41,074 nt of DNA, from positions 2,933,897 to 2,974,970 of the forward strand of contig KE356560.1 of the NCBI GenBank assembly GCA_000415965.1. The letters run 5' to 3'. The position numbers and the translations under genes are program-made. Positions 17,212 through 26,030 of this stretch are shown in pieces; position 1 is the first letter of the stretch, and each line of letters begins with the position of its first letter. This stretch comes from Haloquadratum walsbyi J07HQW1 (GTDB taxonomy: Archaea > Halobacteriota > Halobacteria > Halobacteriales > Haloferacaceae). Under the pieces are notes generated by a model. That model made no database searches. It saw only the letters and a program-made list of their open reading frames with translations, and was not told where the DNA came from.

Positions 17212-19281
17212 TTAAGCCTCAAGTTCGCTCTTTGCGACCTCAGCGCCGGCGAACTCTAAGACTTCCTGTGCGCCTGCTTGTGAATATCCGCGATCGACGA
17301 GTGCTTCAATCCATGCATTTCGCTCGTCGTCATCAAGCTCATTTGCGCTTACCAGTGCTGAGAAGTTGATATTGTGCTTTTTATCTTCCCAGAGTTTGCG
17401 CTCAAGTGCACGACGAAGGCGGTCATTATCATGTGGATCAAACGATGTCCCCTCGCGGGCACGACGTGAGACCCAATTCGAAACCTCCTGTCGGAAGTCG
17501 TCCTTTCGATCCTCAGGAATCTCGAGTTTTTCTTCGACCGAGCGGAGGAACGTCTCATCTGGGTCCTGTTCGCGACCTGTGAGGTCATCTTCGACAGTCG
17601 CATCGTCGATATAAGCCATCACATGGTCCATGTACTTCTCGCCTTGCCGCTGAATCTCATCAAGATCATACGCAAGTGCATGACGAACATCCTCGATGGC
17701 GCGTTCGCGATATTCCTCACGCACCATCTCAAGATAGCGGTGATACTGGTCAAGATTCTCCTCTGGAATCGACCCATGATTTTCGAGGTTCGTCTCAAAG
17801 TGTGAAAAGACCGAAAGAGGCGACAGGTACGTTCGATCACGATGTGTTGCGTCCATGATCGCCTCTGCAATCTCGTCACCGATGAATCGTGCAGAGACAC
17901 CATCCATTCCTTCACCAATATCGGTTGATTCCTCTGCGTTTTCACGCAGCTTCCGGACGTCAATATCGTCGCCGTCATCAAGCTCTCCGTTATACGCTTT
18001 TGCCTTCTGCACGAGCGACGCATTCGTATCAGGCTCGGCTAATCGGGTCAACACACCAAAGAGTCCCGCCATTTCGAGTGCATGCGGTTCGATATGCATA
18101 TCCGGAACATCCGCATTCCGGAGCATCTTCCGATAGATTTCTGCTTCCTCGTCGTACTCTAAGACGTATGGGAAATCAACGCGTTTTGTCCGGTCATTGA
18201 ACGCTTCCATTTTCTCATCGCCTTTCTTCTCGCGGTACTCCGGCATATTCGTCCGCCCAACAATCACCTCATCAATATCGATTCGGGGATTGTTCTTTGG
18301 CTTAATTGTCTGCTCTTGTGATGCATGTAAGAAGTCATATAGGAACTCTCGCTGAAGCTTCAGCAGCTCCTCGCCGGAGAAGAGTCCACGATTGGCGTTA
18401 CAGAATGCTCCCGAATAATCGAATGCACGAGGGTCAGACTCGCCGTAGACAGCGAGCTTTGAGTAATTAACATCCCCAGTGAGCTCTGTCTCGTCTTGAT
18501 TCTTCTTGTCCTTTGGCTCGAAGGTTTCGACACACTGACGCTTATTCTCAGACGCAACAAGGCGTATAATCTCGACGTGATTCTGCAGGACTGCTTCGAG
18601 ATCGTCATTATAGTGTGCAAGGAGCTTATCCATATAGAATTCAGAAGCTGGATCGAGAGATTGTCCATTTTGGATCGTATATGGCGCATCAAGCGTGTCG
18701 TTGAGACGATCAAGAACAATATCGCGTTGCTCCTGTGGAAGTAACACAAGTGGGTCCTGGTTCATCGGTGACTGGACGGTGCCATCAGCAGGATCCTGAT
18801 CTGGGATGACATCCATAAGATTTGTCCAGCGGAATGTGTACATGCGACCAGCGTCACTGGCAGTGTATGCTTCAAAGTATCGTCGAACCATCCAGTCAAA
18901 ATGCGACTTTCCGGAGCCAACAGGACCAAGCAGAAGTTTGATCCGCTTTTCAGGACCCAGTCGTCGAGCGCCCGACTTTACCTTATTGACGAATTCATGA
19001 ATCGACTCATGGACCTCTCGTCCATAGAATGTGTTTTCGCCGTCATGAAGTGGGTCCTCAGATGCCATGCGATACTCAACGACACCGGCGTCTTCGTCAT
19101 ATTCGGTGCCGTAATGATCAAACATATCTGCGACCCGTTGGTGGGCATTCCGAGCGATTCGTGGGTCATCGTATAGTTCATCAAGATACCAATCGAAACG
19201 CTTCGCGTCACGAAGGTCCGATGGCACCGAGTCTTTATACTGGCTACTCAGTGTTTCGAGGGTTGCTTTGTTACCGTTCAT
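17212..19281 (-). CDS. prkA1: PrkA-type AAA+ serine kinase, first paralogue
   Basis: The 689-residue protein is the first gene of the PrkA-DUF444-SpoVR block. It shows the PrkA N-terminal AAA+ module with Walker A GPVGSGKSH (119-127), then the hallmark VIVGRTNMPEY stretch and a C-terminal half rich in charged helices (EKLEIPEDRKDDFRQEVSNW). E. coli YeaG and Bacillus PrkA are its relatives. A TATA box lies about 30-39 nt upstream of the ATG, while prkA2 has a long spacer and may have its own promoter. The divergent neighbour is UPF0179. Two PrkA genes in tandem are also known from other haloarchaea; their separate roles are unknown. Confidence 0.93.
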   Translation of the reverse strand: MNGNKATLETLSSQYKDSVPSDLRDAKRFDWYLDELYDDPRIARNAHQRVADMFDHYGTEYDEDAGVVEYRMASEDPLHDGENTFYGREVHESIHEFVNKVKSGARRLGPEKRIKLLLGPVGSGKSHFDWMVRRYFEAYTASDAGRMYTFRWTNLMDVIPDQDPADGTVQSPMNQDPLVLLPQEQRDIVLDRLNDTLDAPYTIQNGQSLDPASEFYMDKLLAHYNDDLEAVLQNHVEIIRLVASENKRQCVETFEPKDKKNQDETELTGDVNYSKLAVYGESDPRAFDYSGAFCNANRGLFSGEELLKLQREFLYDFLHASQEQTIKPKNNPRIDIDEVIVGRTNMPEYREKKGDEKMEAFNDRTKRVDFPYVLEYDEEAEIYRKMLRNADVPDMHIEPHALEMAGLFGVLTRLAEPDTNASLVQKAKAYNGELDDGDDIDVRKLRENAEESTDIGEGMDGVSARFIGDEIAEAIMDATHRDRTYLSPLSVFSHFETNLENHGSIPEENLDQYHRYLEMVREEYRERAIEDVRHALAYDLDEIQRQGEKYMDHVMAYIDDATVEDDLTGREQDPDETFLRSVEEKLEIPEDRKDDFRQEVSNWVSRRAREGTSFDPHDNDRLRRALERKLWEDKKHNINFSALVSANELDDDERNAWIEALVDRGYSQAGAQEVLEFAGAEVAKSELEA

Positions 19282-19310
19282 TGTTTGTGGCCTCGGGGAG
19301 CGACAGGGGA

Positions 19311-19320
19311 TATATGATAT
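19311..19320 (-). promoter_or_regulatory. TATA-like element of prkA1
   Basis: The minus strand reads ATATCATATA about 30-39 nt before the prkA1 ATG. It is the only strong AT-box in that part of the divergent spacer. Confidence 0.45.
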
Positions 19321-19614
19321 GAGGTATCACTCCACACGGAACACCCAAAGACCTGATTAGCAACATGACAATGATAAACGACAGAACGTCAGGGATCGAC
19401 AGACGGTGTGGACGTGTGGGTCACTCAACCGATCGACCGAGACTATTAGTGTGTCAGTCATGAGCACACATAAGTGTTCCTTCGATGCATCAGACGGAAT
19501 CACGCCACAGGCTGTGGGTTGACCTGAGCGATGAGTGCCATCGATCACGACAGCGGTCCTCACAAGTCCCGAGTGAGACAGACGTGTCGGGAATCGCTCA
19601 TGGATTAGTGCAAT
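19321..19614. other. Divergent spacer between prkA1 and UPF0179
   Basis: About 290 nt with no gene. It contains a short palindrome, CCACAGGCTGTGG, near 19504-19516, and the two divergent promoters lie at its ends. Confidence 0.4.
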
Positions 19615-19624
19615 TACTATTAAG
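19615..19624 (+). promoter_or_regulatory. TATA-like element of the UPF0179 gene
   Basis: TACTATTAAG lies 27-36 nt before the ATG at 19651, consistent with a leaderless mRNA. Confidence 0.45.
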
Positions 19625-19650
19625 AATAGAGATAGTATCGTCTATTGGTC

Positions 19651-20109
19651 ATGTCTCATGTTACACTTATTGGCGACCGTCTCGCAAGCACCGGAACAGA
19701 GTTCGTGTATGAGGGTGAATCAGTTGCCTGTGAGGGGTGCCCGTATCGAAAACAATGTCTCAATCTCACTGAGGGCGTGAGATATGAGATCACAGATGTC
19801 CGCGATGAGGGACAGTTACTCGACTGTGCTGTCCACGATACCGGTGTTCGGGCTGTCGAAGTTGAGCCAACGTCAGTTGTCGCAAACGTTGCTGCAAGAG
19901 AAGCATACGCAGGGGGGAAAGCAGCACTCCCCGGCCCATGCCCACATACGGAATGTCCAAGTCATGAGTACTGCGTCCCCGATGGGGCAGACTTTGACAG
20001 TGAATATCAAATTGAGACCGTCCATGGTGACCCCCCACACGAGCACTGTCAACTTGATCGAGAGTTGACGCTTGTCGAATTCAAGCCACCTGATACAACA
20101 TCAAAGTAA
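19651..20109 (+). CDS. UPF0179 family cysteine-rich protein
   Basis: This 152-residue protein has the archaeal UPF0179 layout. It begins MSHVTLIGDRLASTGTEFVY and has two cysteine clusters, CEGCPYRKQC (about 28-37) and CPHTECPSHEYC (about 97-108), plus single cysteines that may complete metal or Fe-S sites. It is soluble, and no function is established; metal binding is an inference from the cysteines. I start it at the ATG at 19651; a TTG six bases earlier is less likely. It is divergent from prkA1, and nothing indicates that they work together. Confidence 0.9.
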   Translation: MSHVTLIGDRLASTGTEFVYEGESVACEGCPYRKQCLNLTEGVRYEITDVRDEGQLLDCAVHDTGVRAVEVEPTSVVANVAAREAYAGGKAALPGPCPHTECPSHEYCVPDGADFDSEYQIETVHGDPPHEHCQLDRELTLVEFKPPDTTSK

Positions 20110-20274
20110 GATCATTTATCTATCGAAGGTATGTGTCTGAGCATCAGCATCGATATCTACCCAAGATGTCATATGTTCGTCTCATCACCGATATACAACA
20201 ACACAAAACAGCAGCAGACTCGATTACCGTTTATCATCTAAGTCAACTCCGAAATTGACCGGATGAGACGACAC

Positions 20275-21093
20275 TCAGGCGAGTGTCCCAAGACAGTCAG
20301 CGGCATATCCAAATACATCTTCATATCCATACGCGGAGAGTAACACCGGATAGAATTCAGTATCAGCATTGTACCGCTCGCCATCAGCCGCTGCGAATTG
20401 ATCACCAGGCGCAACACGTTCGAAATTATCAACAAAAACCTCGTATGTCTCAGCAGGTTGCTTTGGGATCTGATCAAGCATATGGAATACGGTCACGTCA
20501 TCGTCATCACGCCGGTGAAGTGACAACGGTGGCTCAACATCACCTTCGATTGGCGCTGGCAACGCACCAGTTGCTGAAAGGAACGCTCGCGTTATCCAGT
20601 ATGCGTTTGTGATTGCTCGCTCAGAGCCCTGAAGACCACATTCAACTTCGATTGTGTGCGCATGCTCGATGAGCCGTCCATCCGAAAACGGACCGGTCTC
20701 AACAAGATGTTCCATCGGGAGATATGGACAAATTGCCCGCGAAACAGCATCGATTTCATCAACAAGCGCAAACGGCTCAGCAGATGATTGCGTCGAATGC
20801 AATGAAAGGACAGTCGCTCCTCGCAGTTCACGAACGAGATCGTGGGCAAGCCGTCCCTCGTGCGTGTCAGCATTGGGCGCACCTGGGAATGCACGGTTGA
20901 GATCCTCATCGAGATACCGAACGCCTGATTTGAGCGCCTTCTCATTTGCCACAATAAGCTTGATTGGTCGTTTTACCGTCGGATCGCTCGAAACGAGTCG
21001 TTCAATAGCACGTTCCCCGCACGGTTCATCACCGTGCACGGATCCGACAACCGCAATTTCTGGCACTCCATCCCCAAGCTCGTATATACGCAT
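20275..21093 (-). CDS. Succinylglutamate desuccinylase/aspartoacylase family zinc hydrolase
   Basis: The 272-residue protein belongs to the AstE/AspA branch of M14-like zinc carboxypeptidases. The zinc motif is VVGSVHGDEPCGERA, where His and Glu would bind zinc, and VLSLHSTQS gives the third ligand. EVECGLQGSE near 170-180 matches the region of the catalytic Glu. These enzymes cleave acyl groups from amino acids; the substrate in haloarchaea is unknown. The ATG ending at 21093 (MRIYELGDG) matches the family start better than a TTG 27 nt upstream. A TATA-like TGATAAAG (21124-21132) lies about 31-39 nt before it. Confidence 0.85.
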   Translation of the reverse strand: MRIYELGDGVPEIAVVGSVHGDEPCGERAIERLVSSDPTVKRPIKLIVANEKALKSGVRYLDEDLNRAFPGAPNADTHEGRLAHDLVRELRGATVLSLHSTQSSAEPFALVDEIDAVSRAICPYLPMEHLVETGPFSDGRLIEHAHTIEVECGLQGSERAITNAYWITRAFLSATGALPAPIEGDVEPPLSLHRRDDDDVTVFHMLDQIPKQPAETYEVFVDNFERVAPGDQFAAADGERYNADTEFYPVLLSAYGYEDVFGYAADCLGTLA

Positions 21094-21162
21094 TATTGGC
21101 TCTATGTGCGAGACGCTCAAATCACTTTATCAGCGCTTCAGCGTATAATGTGTGATTGATAA

Positions 21163-21170
21163 TTATATAT
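21163..21170 (+). promoter_or_regulatory. Orphan TATA box before a tandem-hairpin region
   Basis: TTATATAT on the plus strand is over 300 nt from the next start codon and about 20 nt before two hairpins. It could drive a small RNA or a long leader for the DUF309 gene. Confidence 0.3.
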
Positions 21171-21182
21171 GGACAGTCATCC

Positions 21183-21217
21183 CTCGTCTTGACGAGTCAA
21201 TCGGCTGTAGGAGCCGA
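21183..21217 (+). ncRNA. Candidate structured RNA (two adjacent hairpins)
   Basis: CTCGTC-TT-GACGAG (21183-21196) and TCGGCT-GTAGG-AGCCGA (21201-21217) are two perfect 6-bp inverted repeats, four bases apart. They stand in an otherwise gene-free 400-nt divergent spacer. No known RNA family was recognised. The first loop is only 2 nt, so that stem would have to open a pair or act as a DNA palindrome. Confidence 0.3.
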
Positions 21218-21495
21218 GAGTGATAATAGCCGTCTGAAAGGTTTCATTACTGGCGTGAGTAGAGTATGTATCGTCAACGCGACATCTGTCTCAACATCGG
21301 ACTGAACCGCAGTGAGATGTGTCCGCCAGCGAAAGGAACTTATTATTTGTCAGTGACTGAGTGAATATGCAGACACGAATACGACCGATAGCATGTCATC
21401 GTCGTCATTACTCTCAACTGTGGGCAATGCAGCAGAGTATCATCTGTGAATAACTGTCACACGAAGATGAGAAAGAACACAAATACACTGTGCAT
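21218..21495. other. Remainder of the spacer before DUF309
   Basis: About 280 nt with no gene seen. A GTGATAA and a CTGA shortly after the hairpins are weakly like box C and D elements, but the spacing is short. Confidence 0.35.
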
Positions 21496-21990
21496 ATGAC
21501 AGATCACACACGTGATGATAGCATTAGCCCACCGATTGGGACGAATCCAACCGGGTGGAGCGAACGTGGACTCACATCGAATGGATGGGAACACGGAACA
21601 CTCCGGCGCGCAGTGATTCATGGCGTCCGACTGTATAATTCCGGTGAGTTTCATGAGTCACATGATTGTTTTGAAGCAGAGTGGTACAACTATGGTCGGG
21701 GGACGGTCGAAAGTGCATTTCTTCATGGCATGGTTCAGGTCGCCGCTGGGGCGTACAAGCACTTTGACTTCAACAATGACGATGGGATGCGGTCACTATT
21801 TCAGACGGCACTCCAGTATCTCGAAGGGGTACCAACAGACTTCTACGGTGTTGATCTCACTGACGTCAAACAGACACTCGAAGACGCAGTTGAAGACCCG
21901 ACGACACTTCATGGATGGCAGATTAAACTTGATAATGCACATCCAGAAGCATCAAGCCGGGATATGAAGTACGCTGAACGGCTTGAGTAA
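21496..21990 (+). CDS. DUF309 family protein
   Basis: The protein (164 residues from the ATG at 21496) is a member of DUF309, small helical proteins of unknown function. The signature is [21 protein letters not shown] followed by CFEAEWY and then [19 protein letters not shown]; the His, Glu and Trp of the first stretch and the His of the second are the conserved positions. A GTG at 21490 is possible as a start but is not needed. It is followed by the carotenoid oxygenase 137 nt later on the same strand. No partner is evident. Confidence 0.85.
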   Translation: MTDHTRDDSISPPIGTNPTGWSERGLTSNGWEHGTLRRAVIHGVRLYNSGEFHESHDCFEAEWYNYGRGTVESAFLHGMVQVAAGAYKHFDFNNDDGMRSLFQTALQYLEGVPTDFYGVDLTDVKQTLEDAVEDPTTLHGWQIKLDNAHPEASSRDMKYAERLE

Positions 21991-22127
21991 GTGACGACAA
22001 GTGGGAAGTCTCAGTTCGGTTCCTCAGTATGATAAATTCGAGAGGTCGGCGAATCGATTATAGTTGTCTGCGCTACAGTTGTGATGTTGCCACGGATTGA
22101 ATACTGTCACCCACATATGAGCAATAT

Positions 22128-23579
22128 ATGGAAAATACCTGGCAGAAGGGAATACAGACACAACGCGAGGAGTGTCGTGATGTTGATCTGAGCGTTCAGG
22201 GTGAATTTCCGACATGGCTCGATGGGACGTTCATCGGCAATGGTCCGGGGCAGTTTGAGGTCGGTGAGAAAGCGCTTGAACACTGGTTTGACGCATTTGC
22301 TATGTTACGTCGGATAGAGATTACCGACGGAACAGCACAGTACAGCAATCGATTTATTCGAAGTGAGGATTTCAAAGTCGCTCGTGAAGAGGACCGAGTT
22401 CGTCGGTCACTCCCAGGAACGCCCGCAAGTGGCTCAGCACTGCGACGACTGTATCAGGCTCTTGCCGGGGGGCTCCAAGATAATCCCTCAATTGGAGTCA
22501 CACGGATGGACGAGACATTGTATGCTGTCACGGAGAGTGCAGTTGGTCTCGAGATTGACCCGCAAACACTCGAAACAACTGGTCGGCGTGATCTCACCAC
22601 TGGATTAGAGAGTGATATTACACTTGGACACACACACTTTGAGGGTAATACCCAATGGGGGATGGGTGCGACATTCGGGTCGGAATGTGCATATACCGTT
22701 TTTCGGCGATCAGAGGGGAACTCGCCGGAACCAATCAGCCGGTTACAGTTTGATGAACATCCACCGTATATTCATGCGTTTGCACTCACCGAGCAATATG
22801 CAGTCATTCCCGAATCGTGTTTTGGGGTCAATTTCCGTAAGCTCCTCTTTGACACTGCCCGAGGGGGGACATTCCTTGATGCGTTTGCTTCACGGGATCG
22901 TCAATCACAGTTTCATATTATTAATCGAGCAACTGGTGAGCGAACAGCCGCTGTGTCCGCGGATCCATTCTTTATTTATCACTTTGCAAACGCATACGAG
23001 GAAAGCGAATCCGGATCCGGATCCGAGTCGGAGTCGATTGTTGTTGATTGTGTGCGATTCGACGATATTACTGCAATCACTGATTTGACAGTTGAAAATC
23101 TTCGTAGTGAGGATCCGGACCTCCCAGAAGGTGACTTTGTGCGATATCGGTTACCGCTTGCGGGAGGGACTGCAGAACGTGAGCGGCTATTCCGTGGTCC
23201 GGTCGAGTTTCCAACAATCAATTACGGTGCATATAATGGGCGCTCATATCAGTATGCGTATCTTGCAGCGACTGATGCTGGGGGACTCCCCACAGCTCTT
23301 GCGAAGGTTGATGTCGAACAGACAACTGCCCAGCGGTGGTCCGAGGATGGAGTACATCCAGGTGAAGCGCTATTTGTCCCAGCACCAGAGGCGACAGCAG
23401 AGGATGATGGAGTGTTACTGTCGCTGGCGGTTGACGGATATAATGACCGCTCATTACTGCTGTGTCTCGATGCGGAGACGATGACTGAACAAGCACGAGC
23501 AGTCCTTCCACATCGCGTCCCATATGGCTTCCATGGGCAATTCTATGAAACGTCAAATCCAACGCGTTCAATGGCGTAA
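22128..23579 (+). CDS. Carotenoid oxygenase (RPE65/CCD family)
   Basis: The 483-residue protein has the carotenoid cleavage dioxygenase signatures: GTFIGNGPGQFEVG near the N-terminus and the four iron-binding histidines in LGHTHFEG (about 168-170), YIHAFALTEQY (H216), FFIYHFANAYEE (H285) and YGFHGQFYE near the end. These non-heme iron enzymes split carotenoids; in a haloarchaeon retinal formation for rhodopsins is a reasonable guess, but the brp/blh route also exists and the substrate is unknown. An insertion ESESGSGSESES (about 292-303) comes from a GGATCC-type hexamer repeat and lies on a surface loop next to the third His. The ATG at 22128 is kept; another ATG 11 nt upstream is out of frame. 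Confidence 0.9.
   Translation: MENTWQKGIQTQREECRDVDLSVQGEFPTWLDGTFIGNGPGQFEVGEKALEHWFDAFAMLRRIEITDGTAQYSNRFIRSEDFKVAREEDRVRRSLPGTPASGSALRRLYQALAGGLQDNPSIGVTRMDETLYAVTESAVGLEIDPQTLETTGRRDLTTGLESDITLGHTHFEGNTQWGMGATFGSECAYTVFRRSEGNSPEPISRLQFDEHPPYIHAFALTEQYAVIPESCFGVNFRKLLFDTARGGTFLDAFASRDRQSQFHIINRATGERTAAVSADPFFIYHFANAYEESESGSGSESESIVVDCVRFDDITAITDLTVENLRSEDPDLPEGDFVRYRLPLAGGTAERERLFRGPVEFPTINYGAYNGRSYQYAYLAATDAGGLPTALAKVDVEQTTAQRWSEDGVHPGEALFVPAPEATAEDDGVLLSLAVDGYNDRSLLLCLDAETMTEQARAVLPHRVPYGFHGQFYETSNPTRSMA
23001..23036 (+). repeat. Hexanucleotide repeat inside the carotenoid oxygenase gene
   Basis: CCGGAT and GAGTCG units follow each other without loss of frame and encode Ser/Gly/Glu dipeptides. 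The repeat resembles those in the spacers. Confidence 0.6.
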
Positions 23580-23621
23580 TTTCACTCATATAATATGGGA
23601 GCATATGCCCCAATTCGACAG

Positions 23622-24278
23622 TTACTCTGAGGAGTCATGAGCAATATTCTCAAAAAGTGTTCGAACACGTTGTCGTTCGGTTTCAGTGACTGACTGCGGA
23701 TAGCCACCACGAAGGATAATATAATCACCATCGTGTTTGAAACGACTGATCAGTACCTCAATATCGACTGCCGGCGTCCCTGCAGTGACTGCTGAAAACA
23801 CGCCAACGGTCGTTTCCGTCGCGAGTGACTGAATTGAGAACTCACCACTGCGAGTGACCTCCTGTAGCTGCGGAGCGCCATAATCGCTGAATCGACCCTG
23901 GGTGCGCTCAAGTAATTCTTTGAGTCCAAGATCGGCGAGCGGATTGAACTGCTGTCCAACAATCGAAATCGACGGCGAGGTAAATATTGCAGCGACGAGT
24001 TCGCGTGAGATGCCACGCTGTGAAATTGACCGGGTATATGTCCGGAGAGAATTTGTCACCGTGACATCGCGTTCTTGTCCAGCCGCTTCGACAGTACGCT
24101 GTTGAATAATCTCCTCTTGTTGATCTGGATTATATCCGGCATTGCTCAGTCCCTGTTGAGTAATACGCCCAGGTGTCGCAGTAAATGAAAACTCCTGTTG
24201 TGTTGCCCCGCATCCACTCAACAGAGCTGTCAGAGTGGTCCCGGCGGTGAGGAGCGCTTTTCGACGTGTTAGCGTCAT
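23622..24278 (-). CDS. Lipoprotein, DUF6517-like
   Basis: The 218-residue protein has a signal sequence with twin arginines, MTLTRRKALLTAGTTLTALL, and a lipobox LSGC with the lipidated Cys at residue 23. This suggests a Tat-exported lipoprotein, common in haloarchaea. The mature part resembles a haloarchaeal lipoprotein family I associate with DUF6517 (FSFTATPGRITQQGLSNAGY; TTVGVFSAVTAGTPAVDIEV). Its function is unknown. The ATG at 24278 is preferred because the signal begins there; a longer frame from 24344 would add 22 residues without signal character. It is convergent with the carotenoid oxygenase (42 nt apart). Confidence 0.8.
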   Translation of the reverse strand: MTLTRRKALLTAGTTLTALLSGCGATQQEFSFTATPGRITQQGLSNAGYNPDQQEEIIQQRTVEAAGQERDVTVTNSLRTYTRSISQRGISRELVAAIFTSPSISIVGQQFNPLADLGLKELLERTQGRFSDYGAPQLQEVTRSGEFSIQSLATETTVGVFSAVTAGTPAVDIEVLISRFKHDGDYIILRGGYPQSVTETERQRVRTLFENIAHDSSE

Positions 24279-24433
24279 ATCGCTGATGTCAACTGGAGAT
24301 GATATAATACTTCGCAGGCGCCGACTTGTCTCATCAACTCGCACTGCGAGGACCGATGTAGTGGCTGCTCAGTCTTCGGATATAATGTCCAGTGTATGAT
24401 AGGATATCGGAGTGTCGCCGGAAATAATCGGAG

Positions 24434-24441
24434 GGTTAAAC
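24434..24441 (+). promoter_or_regulatory. TATA box of tRNA-Leu
   Basis: GGTTAAAC, preceded by purines, ends 29 nt before the tRNA 5' end. Confidence 0.55.
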
Positions 24442-24470
24442 AGATATGAGGACATTTGCTTGTGTGTAGC

Positions 24471-24554
24471 GCGAGGGTGGCCGAGTCTGGAAAAGGCGGC
24501 GGACTCAAGATCCGCTCTCGTAGGAGTCCGTGGGTTCAAATCCCTCCCCTCGCA
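24471..24554 (+). tRNA. tRNA-Leu (anticodon CAA)
   Basis: An 84-nt class II tRNA has the acceptor GCGAGGG/CCCTCGC with discriminator A. The anticodon stem GCGGA/TCCGC surrounds CTCAAGA, which reads CAA for Leu. A long variable arm (TCTCGTAGGAGTC) is present, and the T loop is GTTCAAAT. CCA is not encoded and no intron is seen. Confidence 0.95.
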
Positions 24555-24727
24555 TTATCGATTGTGGTTATTTGTGGGTAATATCACTACTGAGAGATAC
24601 CACTCAGTAATCTGTTGATGACTGCGTGGCGAATGCTCTGTTGGTATGCTGTCCTCTCGCGCTGTTCGTTTTGAATTTAATGTCGTAGTCGCAGTCGCGA
24701 TATCACTGTGGGTAGCATCGAGATAAC

Positions 24728-25741
24728 TCAGAGAATAACATCGCTGACATCTGCGCGATCAGCTCGACGGACCACAGCACGGACGATATCTTGTGCACCC
24801 GCAAGGTTGTCTGACGCGCCATCAAGAACGAGTAACTTTGCTTTGCGTCCTGGTTCAATAACTCCGTAATCAAGATTCGCAATCTCAGCACCGTTGATCG
24901 TCGCCATTTCTAAGATTCTTCGTGCAGAAATATCAGTAAGTTTCGCAGTATACGCCATTTCGCGAAACATTGAGGGGGCATTCAACATTGCATTATCAGT
25001 TCCAAGAGCGAGTGTTGTCCGTTCGGCAAGGTCACTCATCGGGGGCACACCATCACCAGTCACGAGATTTGACCGCGGACATACAACAGTGGGAATCTCC
25101 TCAGTAGCAAGTCGAGTGAGGTGATCCGTCTCGGGGTAGACCATGTGGACGAGAAAATCTGGATCAAGATCGAACGCGGGTGTGATATCATCTGCATCGC
25201 GTTCACCAGCATGAATTCCAAACAATTTATTTGCATCACGAGTAGCTGAACGAATCTGTTTGAATTCACCATCACGAGCGCCTGAAGCACCGAATCCGTC
25301 GGCGATACGCATTGCTGCTTCTGACTCACGACCTAATACAACTGTCTCAAGCGTGAGATCTGAGCCTGCTCTTTGCATGGCTTCGACACCGCTGACACCA
25401 CCTTCACGAAACTCAATACATGCGGCTGTTCCGGACGCTGCCATTAATCTGAGTGACCGCCGCATCGCAGCGACGATCTCATTTTGAGTTGCTGAATCAA
25501 GCAGTCGATGTTTAAGCCCATCTGGTGGAGCAACAAGAGCATCGAGTGGTAATCCTGCACCAGCTTCTTTCGCAATCGAATCACCAAGATGTGTATGTGC
25601 GTTGATAAACGCCGGAAGAACGATGTCCGTCGAGTCAACCGCTGTTTCCTCGATTGCCACTATCTCTCCATCCTCGATGATAATCCGACCCTCAACAGGA
25701 TCGAACCGTCGCCCACGAAGCACCGTTCCCTCGACAAACAT
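24728..25741 (-). CDS. Amidohydrolase family deaminase-like protein
   Basis: The 337-residue protein is a metal-dependent amidohydrolase. The metal ligands NAHTHLGD (HxH at 49/51), the later His of GIHAGERD, the HMVYPE region and the Asp of ALGTDNAML are in the order of the cytosine/guanine/S-adenosylhomocysteine deaminase group. The C-terminal GVIEPGRKAKLLVLDG is the usual end of the beta-sandwich subdomain. Such proteins deaminate purines, pyrimidines or related compounds; the substrate is not predictable. Its ATG ends at 25741; an extra TTG just upstream is not used. The upstream HD gene is on the same strand, 290 nt away, and the spacer contains a nested hairpin. Confidence 0.85.
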   Translation of the reverse strand: MFVEGTVLRGRRFDPVEGRIIIEDGEIVAIEETAVDSTDIVLPAFINAHTHLGDSIAKEAGAGLPLDALVAPPDGLKHRLLDSATQNEIVAAMRRSLRLMAASGTAACIEFREGGVSGVEAMQRAGSDLTLETVVLGRESEAAMRIADGFGASGARDGEFKQIRSATRDANKLFGIHAGERDADDITPAFDLDPDFLVHMVYPETDHLTRLATEEIPTVVCPRSNLVTGDGVPPMSDLAERTTLALGTDNAMLNAPSMFREMAYTAKLTDISARRILEMATINGAEIANLDYGVIEPGRKAKLLVLDGASDNLAGAQDIVRAVVRRADRADVSDVIL

Positions 25742-25812
25742 CAATTATCTATCGCGGATTATTTTGCTGGCGGTTTGAATACCTCGGTCTTAGCGATCAA
25801 TGTGAACACGAC

Positions 25813-25854
25813 AGTGGGACCGGATGTGGGATATCTCACTATCCCGGGGCCACT
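25813..25854 (-). promoter_or_regulatory. Nested hairpin in the leader of the amidohydrolase gene
   Basis: AGTGG...CCACT (25813-25817 with 25850-25854) enclose GGGATA-TCTCAC-TATCCC (25828-25845). The structure would lie 70-110 nt before the amidohydrolase start. A TATA-like ATTAAAC (minus strand, about 25863-25870) lies just upstream. It may be a leader element or a small RNA; no known family fits. Confidence 0.3.
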
Positions 25855-26030
25855 CGATATGCGGTTTAATCTGAGAGAAATGATACGACCACAGACTATG
25901 TAGGTAATTATAATTGAACCTACACAATGTCTATCCTGTAATTCGAACACAAATCACTTTCTCAGACTGTGTGTGAGGATTCAATAGCAAGACACGGTCG
26001 ACCGTCGGAGGAGAGACACGGAAATAGATA

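Noticed and set aside
16965..17222. Minus-strand 85-aa frame between the prkA genes
   Set aside because: It begins inside prkA1, has an odd Cys/Pro-rich start and runs through repeat DNA; only its end looks protein-like.
19504..19516. Palindrome CCACAGGCTGTGG as operator or IS end
   Set aside because: Only five base pairs per arm, with no TATA overlap or repeated copy found.
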